A stretch of 64,000 bases of DNA from positions 267,944,288-268,008,287 of the forward strand of contig CM077673.1 of the NCBI GenBank assembly GCA_039707655.1, in the 5' to 3' direction. Each line of letters opens with the position of its first letter. Position 1 is the stretch's first letter. Position numbers and translations under genes: made by a program. This DNA comes from Elymus sibiricus (taxonomy: Eukaryota > Streptophyta > Magnoliopsida > Poales > Poaceae). Below are positions 20,994 to 32,820 of the stretch, one piece after another. Under the pieces are notes generated by a model. It worked only from the letters and a program-made list of their open reading frames with translations. It had not been told where the DNA came from and ran no database searches.

Positions 20994-23517
20994 ATGTCGA
21001 CTGCAGGTATGATCAAGGTTTCCGTGGGTTATCCTACCTTCGATGGGACGGACTACCCCTACTGGAAGAACAAGATGCGCATGCATCTTGAGGCAATTGA
21101 CAACGATCTCTGGTATGTTGTGGAAAATGGTGTTCCCTTTGTTACTCCCACGGTCAACGCTGCTGATGTGAAGAGATTCAAGCAACTCGATTCTCAAGCG
21201 AAGAATATCATATGTGGCCATCTGAGCAAAGGTCAGCATGGCAGAGTGAGTGCTTTGGAGTCTGCTAAGCTTATCTGGGATAGGTTGTCCAAAGTCAACG
21301 AAGGTGTTTCCACTCAACGTGACTCCCGAGTTGATGTTCTTCGCAATCTCTTCAACCGCTTCAAAAGACTCGACAATGAGAATGTTCAGCAAACTTTTGA
21401 TCGTCTCACTGATATCTCCAACGAGCTTCAAGCACTTGGTGCTACTGACATCACCGACCACGAGGTGGTGAAGAAGCTGTTGAGATCTCTTGATTCCTCA
21501 TTCGATACACTGTCTTTGATGATTCAAGAGCGTGAAGACTACAAGTCACTTGATCCTGTTGATATACTTGAGAGACTCAATACTCATGAATTCCAACAAG
21601 CTAAAAAGAGAGACCTCTACGGGCCAAGCTATGGAAGATCTCGTGCACTGAAGGCTAAGGCAATTTCCTCATCCAAAGGCGAAGAATCTGATTGTAGCCT
21701 TGGTGATCCTGAAGAACTGAGTCAGGAGCTGGCAATGCTCGTGAGGAAATTCCAGAAGTTCTCAAGGAGAGGCCGGTTTGGAAAGTCATCAAAAAGTGGC
21801 CTGAAGAAATCAGATTCCTCGTCAAGCGACTACAAGAAGAGAACTTGTCACAAATGCAAAAAATTTGGTCACTTTATCTCTGACTGTCCTCTCTGGGAAA
21901 AAGAATCAAAGAAGAAGAAATACAAGGACGACAGTTCTGATGACTCAAAGAAAAAGAAGAAATCTTCAAAGTCATCATCGCACAAGAAGAATGGTTCCAG
22001 AAAGGCTTGGGATTTCATTGGCAAGGAAATGGATTCTGAAGAAGAATCTGAAGAATATGAAGAAGAGGAAGAATCTGAGGTGGAGTCAGAATCTGGTGTT
22101 GCTAGCCTTGCACTCGCTACTGCTTTGATTAGCAAGTCCATCTTCAACGATGAAGAAGATGACTACTCCAACGACTCTGATGTCAGCAACAATGATTATG
22201 CTCCCACCTATTGCTTCATGGCTAAAGGTGCCAAGGTACACAAACATCATTCCTCCTCTGAATCAAGTGAAGGTGAATCTGATGAATATGTGAAACCTAG
22301 ATATTCCAAACTTGCTAATATTGCCACTAAGCAACAAAGTGCACTTGAAAAGCTTTAGAAACTGCTAGACAAAAGCGATGATCTGTTGAATGAGGAAGTG
22401 GATCGGACTCAAATTCTGACTGATGATCTCAAAAGTTTTCAGTCAAAGTTTGATAACCTTCAAAGTCATCATAATGCTCTCTTAGTCGATCATGAGAAGC
22501 TTTCTTATGAATTTCTTCAAAGAAAGCAAGATCTTGAGAAACTAAGAGTGTCTCATGAGGATCTTCGAAGGGAAAACGATTCCTTACTGGCTCAACAGAT
22601 CAGTACCGCTCAGGAAGAATTTGTTCCACCTTGCTTGAAATGCATCGAACGTGAAACTGCTAATTCTTCACCTGAATGTTCAAATGCTTCTATTGCTACA
22701 AATTCTTCAACTATCTTCGTGGTCACAAATTCCTCATCTGAGGATACCACAAGTATCACTGACGAAAATGCAGGGTTGAAGGAATTGTATGTGACAGGCA
22801 TATACAAAAGTCTCAAAGGGCATCAAACCCTTTGCGATGTGCTCAAAAAGCAGATTCTGAACAGGAACCCTAGGAAAGAGGGTGTTGCATTTGAGAGGAA
22901 ACGCAATGCTGATGGACCCTACTGGAAACCTGAGCAGTACCCCCAAAACCTCATGGGTTGCTGCAAAAGGACCTCCTGTAGATCCATCCACTTTATCTGG
23001 CTTTACTTGTGAAACTTCATATTCCTCTGATGAGTCATTTGACTCCAACTACAAATTTTTCAAAAATCAGAATGGTGAAGTATTTGCCAGATTTGTTGGA
23101 ACTAACTGCAGGAACGGTTCACCTATGAGGAAAACCTGGGTTCCCAAGAGCTGCTTGGAAAATCTTCAAGTGAATGTCCTCATGACACCACCTATGAAGA
23201 AAAGGAACCCCAGGTCAAATTCCTCATATGGACCAAAGTCTTCACTTGGACCAAATTCCTCAAATGGTCAAAAGTATCATTCTCGTGCTAATGCATCTGT
23301 TTCACAGGGAAAATCTAAGAGTTCTGAATATGTGCATTATTCTTCAAATCATTATGTTCATAAGTCCTCGAAGAATTTCTCTGCTTATTCATATGAGTAC
23401 TCTAACCCCTCACCTGTGAAACGAAGTGCACTAGCTTCAATGCCTCCCTTCTCATATGGAGCTTGCAGAATGATGAACTCTTTGCCACACCTCCAGATGT
23501 GGGTGGTGAAGAATTGA
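20994..23517 (+). pseudogene. Sirevirus gag, decayed
   Basis: Starts MSTAGMIKVSVGYPTFDG and has the Copia gag landmark YWKNKMRMHLEA. A CCHC zinc knuckle (CHKCKKFGHFISDC) is followed by Lys- and Glu-rich low-complexity stretches. A TAG at 22356-22358 stops the frame after 454 residues; it probably replaced a Gln codon. The same frame reopens and runs to 23012 with a coiled-coil-like region (LKSFQSKFDNLQSHH…LRVSHEDLRREND), then shifts by one base near 22930, at a CCCCC/AAAA run, into 22882-23517 (KTWVPKSCLENLQ). The product would coat element RNA. Not functional as it stands. Confidence 0.82.
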
Positions 23518-23759
23518 AGTAATCTCTTATGCAGGGTCAGGTCTCCAGACAAACTTGAACATCTGATGAATTTGCTGGAGACCTGAGGAAATGCTTGAAA
23601 GGACGCAAGCCAATCATACAGAAATGAATTCCTCATTTCTCACGTCCTCACATTGTTTTACTTACTATGTTGTGTGATGAAATTCTGCCTGATGAATTTG
23701 ATGTCATATTCTTCACACTGAAGCATATGAGTTCGTAAGTTGTACTAATTCATCTGCAG
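23518..23759 (+). other. Intron-like spacer before the protease
   Basis: About 240 T-rich non-coding bases separate gag from the protease motif. The right border reads CATCTGCAG|GATGAAACTCC, a good splice acceptor, and the left has GAA|GTAATCTC. It may be a genuine intron of this element or simply decayed sequence. Confidence 0.3.
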
Positions 23760-25383
23760 GATGAAACTCCAAAAGCTACTGAGTGGGTCCTCGACAGTGG
23801 ATGCACAAACCACATGACTGGTGACAAGAATCTACTGATGAATACACCACTTGCCCCATCTCATCTGAAGCATATCACCTACGCTAACAAAGGAAAAAAG
23901 CAAGGTATTGGGTCTAGGTAAGGTTGCAATCTCAAAGGACCGACACATGGATAAGGTGATGCTTGTCGAATCCCTCGGATTCAACCTGATGTCTGTCTCA
24001 ATGCTTTTTGATCTTGATATGGTTGTCAGCTTTGGAAAATATCATTGTGTTGTTCTCATGTAATTTGAAAAATCCAAAGTCTTTGAAGGCTTTAGAAGAG
24101 GAGACTTGTATATTGTTGATTTCTCTACAGGTCCTCAGCCTGCCACGTGCCTACTTGCAAAAGCTTCAGAAGGCTGGTTGTGGCATCGACGACTTGGACA
24201 TGATGGCATGAGGAACTTCCACACACTCGTGAAGAAAAAGCACGTCATAGGCATTGAAGGTGTCAAATTCCTCAAGGATCATCTCTGTGGTGCTTGTGAG
24301 TCTGGAAAGATGACCAGATCCAAGCACCCCTCGAAGACTATCATGACCACTACTCGACCCTTTGAATTGCTTCACATGGATCTGTTTGGCCCCACTCATT
24401 ATGCCACACTAACAAATACTTCATGTTTGTATGGCTTTGTTATTGTTGATGATTACTCTCGTTACACTTGGGTGCATATTATTCTGTACAAGTCTGAGGT
24501 GCAGGATGTCTTCAGACGATTTGCTTCAAGGGCCTCAACAAACTTCAGCGTCAAGATCAAGCACATTAGGAGTGACAATGGGACCGAGTTCAAGAACACT
24601 GGTCTTGATGAATATCTTGATGAACTTGGTATTACTCATGAGCTATCTGCCCCATATACTCCTCAACAGAATGGCGTCGTGGAGCGCAAGAACAGGACTC
24701 TTGTTGAGATGGCTCGCACTATGATTGATGAATACAAGACTCCTCGTCGCTTCTGGCCTGAGGCAATCAATACTGCTTGCCACATCATCAATAGGGTATA
24801 TCTTCACAAATTCTTCAAGAAGACTTCATATGAACTCATCACTGACAAGAAACCCGATGTGAGTTATTTCAAAGTCTTTGGTGCTACATGCTGGATTAGA
24901 GATCCTCACCATAGTTCCAAATTTGCACCGAAAGCACATGAAGGTTTTATGCTTGGTTACAGAAAGGATTCGCACACCTACAGAGTCTTCAACACCTATC
25001 ACAACAAGGTTGTTGAAACTGTATATGTGCGGTTAGATGAAACTAACGGCTCGCAAAGAGAGCACCTGCCCCCTGTGCTAGGAGAAATGTCTCCTGAGGA
25101 ATCCATTAAGTTGAAGGCTACTGAAGATATCATACGCACTGAAGAACCTCAACCTATTGAGGAAGTCATCCCAACCAATGAAGAAATTCATGATGATACA
25201 CCTGAAGAAAATGGTGCTGAAGAAAATCCTCAGTCTCGTCAACCTGCTCATCCAAGAGTGGCAAATGAAGTGCAGATTGACAAAATTCTCGACGACATCA
25301 ATGCACCAGGTCCCCTCACTCGCTCAAAAGCTTCACATTTGTCTAACTTTTGTGGGCATTTTGCTTTTGTCTCTATCATATAG
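23760..25383 (+). pseudogene. Sirevirus protease and integrase
   Basis: The protease active site WVLDSGCTNHMTG lies at about 23784-23822. A one-base change near 23915 shifts the frame. Integrase follows from 24106: zinc finger WHRRLGHDGM…CGACESGK, catalytic core with HMDLFGPT (first Asp), IRSDNGTEF (second Asp) and GVVERKNRTL (Glu), then the GKVFG-type tail (YFKVFGATCW, GFMLGYRKDS). The D-D-E triad is intact. The frame ends at a TAG (25381-25383) where the polyprotein should continue into reverse transcriptase. Integrase joins element cDNA into chromosomes. Confidence 0.85.
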
Positions 25384-26650
25384 CCCACCAAAAATGATGA
25401 AGCATTCATGGAGCCTGAGTGGATTCAAGCTATGCAAGAGGAATTGCATCAATTCAAGCTCAACAACATGTGGGAACTTGTCAAGCGGCTAGATCCTCGC
25501 AAGCATAACATCATAGGTACCAAGTGGATCTACCGCAATAAGCAAGACAAAAACGGCCTAGTGGTGAGGAATAAGGCTCGTCTTGTAGCTCAAGGCTACA
25601 CACAGGTTGAGGGAATTGACTTTGATGAAACTTTTGCACCTGTTGCTAGACTTGAAGCTATTCGCATATTGCTTGCTTATGCTAACCATCATGATATCAT
25701 CTTATATCAAATGGATGTGAAAAGTGCATTCCTCAATGGTAAGCATGAGGAAGAAGTATATGTTTCTCAACCCCCAGGTTTTGAAAACCCTAAGCATCCT
25801 GACAAAGTCTTCACACTCAACAAGGCCCTCTATGGCCTCAAGCAGGCCCCTCGGGCGTGGTATGACACTGTGAAGGAATTCCTCATGAAGAAAGGCTTCA
25901 AACCCGGTTCACTCGACCCAACTCTTTTCACAAAATCCTATGAAAATGAATTATTCGTGTGCCAAATATATGTAGACGATATTATCTTTGGCTGTACTGA
26001 CAAACGTTACAGTGATGAATTTGCTTATATGATGAGTGAAGAATATCAAATATCTATGATGGGGGAGTTGAAATTCTTCTTAGGTCTTCAAATTCGTCAG
26101 CAACACAATGGCATCTTCATCTCTCAGGAGAAATACCTCAAGGATGTTCTGAGGAAATTCAACATGCAAGATTGCAAAGGCGCCAAAACACCAATGCCTT
26201 CAAAAGGCCACCTCTGCACTGACAAAAATGGTAAAGATTTCGATCAAAAGGTATATCGCTCCATGATAGGCTCTTTATTGTATCTATGTGCATCTAAGCC
26301 AGATATTATGTTAGTGTTTGCATGTGTCCCTAATTCCAAGCAACACCGAAGGAATCACACCATAAGGCTGTGAAACATATTCTTCGATACTTAGCTCACA
26401 CACCCACGCTTGGATTATGGTATCCCAAGGGCTCAAATCTTCACCTCATCGGATACTCAGATGATGACTATGCTGGTGATCGTGTGGATCGCAAGTCAAC
26501 CTCAGGCACATGTCATTTCCTCGGGCGATCCTTATTGCTAATTCTTCAAGTTGATTTTCATCTAAGTGAATGTGATCGGACCCGTTCCCCCTCTATGCTA
26601 AACTCAACCCAGTCTGTTCACAAATTCTTCATATGCGTTCTACTTTGAAA
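25384..26650 (+). pseudogene. Sirevirus reverse transcriptase and truncated RNase H
   Basis: Reverse transcriptase (25408-26373) shows [48 protein letters not shown] and the catalytic YVDDIIFG, with all polymerase Asp residues present. A frameshift near 26345 moves the RNase H start (KHILRYLAHTPTLGLWYPKG, GYSDDDYAGDRVDRKSTSGTCHFLGRSL) to another frame. RNase H then breaks off after about 60 residues at 26530; the rest of the domain, with its other acidic residues, is deleted. Confidence 0.85.
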
Positions 26651-26823
26651 CTCGTTCAAAGTCTTCACTGAGTCCTTGTCAGCTAAAAAATTTGCGAACG
26701 GAAACTTTAAAATTTTCACTTTCAATTTTTGGCGGTTGCCGCTCAAACCGACTCCTATTCCCACGACTGGATAAGTCACGATCCCCCCCCCATGATCTCC
26801 ACATCTTAGTACGTGGGTGACAC

Positions 26824-29037
26824 ATGTCACATAGAGAGCAAGGGTCAGGGGAAATTTGGTCCAAAATCTTCGGGCCGGTTGGTTTTACTGCTGCACAGAA
26901 AAGAAAAGCATCAACTTCAGATTCATCAGCTGTGAAGAAGTTGAAGACTATGCCAAGTTCTTCAACTGAGCCCATTGATGCAACACCTATCTCCTCCGTG
27001 CCTGCTTATGAAATAGTTCCATTTGGTGTTGACTATGTCATCCCAAATGAGGAAGATGAAGACAATCATTTTGTTGCTTCCTCAGAGCAGATTGATGAAG
27101 AAATAGAGGTGGAAGCAAATGCTTCAACCCCTCTAGTATCATCACCCCAGCCTTAGTTAACTGCTGAAGAGGTTGGTGTTGAAGAAATTGATGAGGATGT
27201 GGACATTGGAAGTACAACTCCACTGATTAATGATGAATATTGGGAGGTTCCACACCCCAATTTACTAATGACCACTCCCCTCTCACAAATTCCTCAGTCA
27301 CCTGCTCAGACTGAAGAAATTCAAATAGGATCTGAAGGATTGACCACACCCCTCGCATCTATTCCTGAAGAAATTACATCTGCATCAGCTGAAGAAGTTC
27401 AAGCCCAGATTGCACCTGAGGAAACTGCTGCACATATTCCTCAGTCTGAAGAAATTGCTGTTATGCCTAAGGAGATTGTGGGCCGCTTCAACCCAATTCT
27501 TCAGCCGAAGCCCAGATTGCCATTCAAAGGCACTAAGCGCCCCAAATTCATCAAGGAAAATTTCTTCGATGAACACATTTTCTTCACAGGGCCAAATCCA
27601 TATGCCTCAGCAAGGGCTGGACGCTCAAGATTCTGGACTTCTTCCCAGATGAATTTCTATGCTTCAGTCCTATTTGACAAAGAGAAAGTCTTTGAGCATC
27701 AGCAAATTCCTCATGTGGATATGGAGTCCATTCCTTGTTTCACTCCTGTGCTCACTGTACTTCATGATGCAGGACTTCTCCCTTTCTGTGTTGACATATG
27801 TGACTGGAATGAAGAGATAATTCTTCAATTCTATGCAACCTTGCACATCTCAGGTGAAGCTTCTGATGTCAATTCATGGATCCTGGACTGGATGACTGGA
27901 AATACTCACTACACTGCTCGAGCCACTGAACTGCTTCGGGCTGTGCCAATAGCAATTCCTTCAGAGGGAGCAAGATGCATCTATGATGAACCTAAACTGC
28001 CCAATCACATGATGCAAGTGCTGATGAAGGATTTGGCTCCTGGCAAACCTCCAAGGACCTCCTTCCTAGTGAAGGATTTGCTCTATGTGCCCAGAACCAT
28101 ATACAGGATAGTGACCAAAACCCTCAGTCCAATCAAGGGCCACAACTCTGAAGAAAAAGAAGTTGTGGGTGTCATGAAGAATCTGTTCTTAAACATCATT
28201 CATGGGATTCCCATCAATTATCACTATTTCTTCATGAGGACTTTGGCCAATATAGCCATGTCACCATTTGAGTTGAAGCCTTATGCTCCCTGGATCATGA
28301 AATTCATCAGATCAAGGTCTTCAATTCCCTTCAAGGCTGACTTTCAGAATCACTTCAGCTTTCTGCCTCCGATTGAAGTCCTCAAGAATACATTTTCCTC
28401 AGTTGAAGCAAAAGGCAAAGCTGTTGTTGATGAAGGCACTCGTCCATTGGATGGTCAATTCCGCAAAGTTGCATCCTATTCCACCAATGATGACTCTGCC
28501 ACCCAAGATTCTGCTGCAAAAGCCTCAGCTCAAAATCTTCAAGCCTCTGCCCCTCGTGTGATGACCGATCACGAGCTTCTCCTAAGTCTTCATCATAAGG
28601 TTGATCGCAATCACAAGTGGGTCAAGCGTCAGTTTGGTTCACTTCTTCGAGATATGACAGTCACGCACAACTCTGTGAGGAAGAACCAATACTATCTTCA
28701 TGAAGTCTTCAACCGCACGTGGGCCATTCTGTCTCACCTCAAGACTCCTGAAGAACTCAAGGAGATGGACCTTGAGCAAAACCTTCACTGGGCTCGTCCT
28801 CCTCAGAAGAAATTCAAAAAGGTTCAAGTTTCTCAGCTGGTTACAAGCTCATATTCTTCATCTCGCGAGATGGATGAAGCTGAGGAAATTGACGACACTG
28901 CTGTGGGCCCTGCATCAACAAACGACCCCAACAACGTTGGCGCTTCTCCATCACCTTCAAGATGGAATTCTTCAGGGGCGTTAGTCCTCATTTTTCGTCC
29001 CTTTTGGTCACTGATGACAAAGAGGGAGAAATTTTGA
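26824..29037 (+). pseudogene. Sirevirus accessory ORF, one in-frame stop
   Basis: Located between pol and the 3' LTR. It is open except for a TAG at 27154-27156, which probably replaced a Gln codon; total about 737 codons. The N-terminus is basic (KRKASTS, KKLK) and then acidic; the core has WNEEIILQFYATLHI and KDLLYVPRTIYRIV; the C-terminus has charged helices (HHKVDRNHKWVKRQFGSLL). The WNEEIILQFY block matches WNDEMIMQFY in the ORF at 3915-5966, so the two elements share this gene. No signal peptide or membrane span is apparent. Function unknown. Confidence 0.7.
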
Positions 29038-29485
29038 GTTAGTCTTCAAGCGGGTCTCTATATTATGGGTTGTTTTTTTTAAGTTACAACTCTCGCTCTT
29101 CTGAAGTTTTTGACTGATGAGTTGTAAACTTAAGTCCGATGGTGGTCTGGCGCTTTTGAACTTCTTTCTGCATGCTTATTTCCTTAAGTACCTTAATGCA
29201 TGCATGCTGAATTTCGTCAGACACCATTTTTCATCGTGCATTTCAATTCCTCATATCATATATTAAATGTGTGTATGAATTACAAGATATAGGGGGAGTT
29301 CGCCATGTTTTGGTCCTGCCATGTGCATTTGCAGTCCAAAGCAAATTCCTCAAATATGCACATCTTCAGGGGGAGTTCTTCTATATCTTGCAATCAAATT
29401 CCTCAAACACAGTACTTACAGTTCATATGTTTATCCCCGTTGAAAACTTAACATATTTGTCATCAATCACCAAAAAGGGGGAGAT
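29018..29485 (+). promoter_or_regulatory. Repeated PPT-like motifs before 3' LTR
   Basis: Four purine tracts occur: AAAGAGGGAGAA (29018-29030), AGGGGGAGTT (about 29291), CAGGGGGAGTT (about 29368) and AAAAAGGGGGAGAT next to the LTR (29472-29485). The last is the functional-position tract. Multiplication of this motif is typical of Sireviruses. Confidence 0.75.
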
Positions 29486-31079
29486 TGTTAGTGCATCTAG
29501 TGCCCCTTAGTGATTTTGGTGTATTGAAGACTTATAGGTTAAGGAACTAATGTGTTTGTGAGTATACACAGGTTCTATAAGTCGATGAGGAGTTTGATAT
29601 ATTCGGAGATTATCGACCCCTAAAAATGAATGTCTTCAGCTGAAGACTTTGGTGAAGACTTTGGTATTCTTTGAAGACTTTGAAGCTGAAGAATTCGGTG
29701 TGACCTTGAAGATATTAACGAGGACTATGAAGCGTGAAGACTTTTGTTTTCGTAGTTTCATTTCCTTTCTTTGAGCCATAGGAAACACCGTACTATTAAA
29801 GGGGGCCGAGGTAATAATAAGGAAAAATTTCCAACTGATGCTCAACTCAAAATCCTCAACCTATCCAATCCTTCGAGTGAAGCCTTTGGAAATCTCTTAC
29901 GGTTCAGTCAAGTTCTTCAGTGACAGAGACGATGTTCTTCTGGTCTCTGAGGAAATTGGTCTGACTGAGGAGTTAGGATTTCGCCAGTGCGAATTGCCTA
30001 CAGTGAGGAATATGATAAGCCCTGAGGAATTTGACAGTTCAAATTCCAACCGTTGCTGTGCTTAGCGCCAGCTGTCCCAATCATCTTATCCACATAACGG
30101 TCATATCATTGGGGGCATTTATGTCTTATCATGTAAGGTTGCACCCTGGCTATAAATAGCCGCCCCCCACAACCACTAGTTGGTTGACTGCTCTGAGAGA
30201 GAACTTGACACTTGTCATTTGAGAGCAACCCATCCTCCGAGGACTTTGAGCAAAAATCATCTGTGAGGAAAAACCTATCCTCCGAAGACTTTGATAGAAT
30301 ATCATCAGTGAGGAAAAACCCCAAAACCAAACCACCAAACCCAAAGTGATTGAGCATCACTAAAGAGATTGTTCCTATGTGGAACCGACGCTTTTTACCT
30401 TTGAAGACTGTATATCTTCAGACGGTTAGGCATCATGGTCTAGTGCATCCTGCAGTCAATTGGGGATCGCCAGGTGACCGTGGTCTATAGCATCCAGCAG
30501 TCAATTGTGGATCGCTGGGTGACCAGTTTGTGAGGGTTTTGGAAGTCTACCCTGAAGACTTACGAGTATTGGGCGAGGACTGTGTGACCTTAGCTCAAGG
30601 AGAATAAGGTAAGGACTGTGTGTCCTGGGACTATGTGTCCTTTGGTTTAAATACCAAGCCGCTCCAAACCAGACGTACGACTGTCACAGCAGTTGGAACT
30701 GGGTCATCAAACCATTGTCTTCACCGAGCTACTTGGTTCCATTTCTTCAACCCTTATATTTCCTAGAATACCTGTTGATGAAATTGATCGTTACTGTTTG
30801 AAGAATTTGACTGAAGACTTTCTCAATTTCCTCATCTCAAATTCTTCAGTCACCTTGTTCTTCACCTGCTTATCCTGTATCACGCTACTTGTAATCTGTG
30901 CATGTTCTATTTCATCATGATGACTATGCTCTTGCTATGTTTCACATGCATTTGAGTACTTATTCCGCTGTTAGTAGTTCATCACATTTCAAATTCCTCA
31001 GGTTGAAATTCCTCAGTGATGAATTTGTAAAAATCGCCTATTCACCCCCCCCCCCTCTAGTCAATATAACGCACTTTCA
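29486..31079 (+). repeat. 3' LTR of the full-length Sirevirus
   Basis: 1594 bp, same ends as the 5' LTR. TATA box at about 30151-30158. A C12 run (31044-31055) is expanded relative to the 5' LTR, and a short extra repeat of 'gggactatgtgtcc' is present near 30626. Confidence 0.9.
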
Positions 31080-31957
31080 GATACATGCGCGTCTTGCTGC
31101 CCCTTCTGTCACTGAGAAAGAACACCGCAAGATCGAACCCATCACAAAGCACCTCTTCCCATGGCAAGAAAAATCAATCTAGTTGGCCTAACTAAACCAA
31201 AGATTCGAAGAAGAAATACGAGGCAATAAGTAATCATGCAAATAAGAGATCAAAGAAGACTCAACTCATATTCATGGATAGAAACTGATCATGAACTCAA
31301 AATTCATCGGATCCCAACAAACACACCGCAAAAGTCATTACATCAAATAGATCTCCAAGAGACCATTGTATTGAGAATCGTAGAGAGAGAGAGGAAGCCA
31401 TCTAGCTACTTCCTACGGACCCGTAGGTCTATGGTGGACTACTCACGCATCATCGGAGAAGCATCCATGAAGACGGTGCACCCCTCCATGATGGTGTTAG
31501 ATTGGATCTCGAGGTTCTGGAACTTGCGGCGGCTGGAATTGTGTTTCGTCGTCTCCTCTAGGGTTTTCTGAATATTTGGGAATTTATAGGGCGAATAGTC
31601 GGTTGAGGGGAGACCCGAGGTGGGCATGGTCCACCAGGCCGCGCCAGGGGCCTCTGGCACGCCCTCGTGGAGGGTGGCCACCCTAGGCCCCCTCTATTGT
31701 GGTTGTTTGGCCCATCCTGGTTCTTCTGGTCCATAAAAAATCTCCAAAAATTCCCGTAGCATTTGGGCTCCGTTTGGTACTGATTTTCTCCGAAGTAAAA
31801 AACAAGCAAAAACAGCAACTGGCACTTTGGCACTGTGTCAATAGGTTAGTCCCAAAAAATGATATAAAGTTGCTATAAAATGATTGTAAAACATCCAAGA
31901 TTGATAATATAACAGCATGGAACAAGCAAAAATTATAGATACGTTGGAGACGTATCA
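31080..31957 (-). mobile_element. Solo LTR (copy B), part 2
   Basis: Continues the LTR broken at 19348, collinear with 12869-13745, ending in the reverse complement of TGATACGTCTCC at 31957. Its first five bases (GATAC) are the right target duplication of the inserted Sirevirus. The host duplication ATAGT follows at 31958. Confidence 0.85.
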
Positions 31958-31962
31958 ATAGT
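31958..31962. repeat. Target-site duplication ATAGT (third copy)
   Basis: Right flank of the solo LTR. It matches 18640-18644 and 12167-12171. Confidence 0.85.
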
Positions 31963-32253
31963 ATGGGAGTAGTAGTTAAAAGAACAGCACATCAGTTGAT
32001 ATGAAAGGACAAAAAATTACAAGTAAACAGATAATGTAACCATGATGGTGTGCAAATATATGAGAGTAAACGAAAGAACAATACACCATTAATTTGCCTA
32101 ATATAGAAGGAGAAGAATAATAAGAATAAGAAATCACATTTGACGTAAATGCTGCATGTGGCACCTTTTATCCAAATGTAGCAATATATAGTATAGGTTC
32201 AGAAAAAGTATAGGCCATGCATGCCAACCCAGGTAGTGTGAGATTGAACATAC
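31963..32253 (-). other. Intron 1 remnant of B3-like gene
   Basis: A/T-rich non-coding DNA between the solo LTR and a donor site (GTATGT on the minus strand at 32248-32253). It is the host intron that received the Athila-type element. Confidence 0.45.
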
Positions 32254-32463
32254 TGTGCGCTTCGTGAAGTCGTCTGGTACGGTGAGATGGAACTCCTTGG
32301 TTTTTTGGCAAAGGCCGCAGAGCCCTGATGTTTCCTTGCATAGCGATTTCGGACGGGTGATTAAAAGGGGTCGACTGACTAGGATAAGAGATGAGCGGAA
32401 ATATTTCAATAGATTATTTACATGGTTCTTCATGGGCAAAAACCAGTACCGAAGATTCCCCAA
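32254..32463 (-). pseudogene. B3-like gene first exon (candidate)
   Basis: The minus-strand frame ends …CGLCQKTKEFHLTVPDDFTKRT followed by a donor GTATGT. A block of the type 'FHLTVPDDFTKR' resembles the N-terminal strand of plant B3 domains, which bind DNA in the nucleus. It would splice to the exon at 18598-18313 (or its duplicate at 12125-11840), but now the intron holds a solo LTR and a Sirevirus. The start is uncertain: the possible Met at 32425 (MKNHVNNLL) is not well supported, and a short exon beginning after CCTAG near 32370 is another option. Confidence 0.4.
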
Positions 32464-32502
32464 TCGGGTAAGCTGGGTCGACAGCGAGCAGCATCGAGAA
32501 AG

Positions 32503-32820
32503 TCAGTGCCGATAGGCCACGGCAAGCGGCAGTGGCAAAATGCAGTGGCATTTGGCGGCAGCCGGTGGCGGCGACATGCGTCGAGCTAAGTGGTTACCGA
32601 GGGGATAGGTGGTGACATGCACGGAGAGTCCCGGAGTAGTGTTAGTATAGGTGCTACTGGGGAGGGGGGAGGGGGAGGGGAGCGGGCGAGGGTTTTGTGA
32701 CGTGTGGGTGCTGAAGTTCTTTTTCAAGTGGTGCTAAAGGTTTTCTGTCCTAGAATAATGTGCTTCGGAGGAAACGGTTTATTAGATCCAGCCGTGTGTG
32801 ATAAATCCTATATAAATAGT
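32503..32820 (-). promoter_or_regulatory. Promoter and 5' leader of B3-like gene (candidate)
   Basis: On the minus strand TATTTATATAG (32808-32818) would serve as a TATA box. It is followed by a C-rich, pyrimidine-biased leader of about 300 bases (CCCTCGCCCGCTCC…), typical of grass 5' UTRs. Promoter use is inferred only. Confidence 0.3.

Larger units (their letters stand above)
19349..31079 (+). mobile_element. Sirevirus-type Copia element, full length, decayed
   Basis: 11.7 kb element with 5' LTR, tRNA-Met primer binding site, gag, protease, integrase, reverse transcriptase, truncated RNase H, an accessory ORF, several PPT-like motifs and 3' LTR, in that order. The order integrase before reverse transcriptase defines Copia; the accessory ORF and repeated GGGGGAG tracts point to Sireviruses (Maximus-like in Triticeae, by memory only). 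LTRs differ by about 3% in the first 380 bp by eye. Pol carries several frameshifts and stops, so the copy is not autonomous. It sits inside a solo LTR of another family. Confidence 0.9.

Noticed and set aside
12172..31957. A single giant retrotransposon carrying a captured F-box/B3-like fragment between two LTRs
   Set aside because: The inner gene copy has the host flank ATAGT directly beside the LTR and there is no primer binding site or 5' gag there. That is expected for duplicated genomic DNA and not for a transduced fragment.
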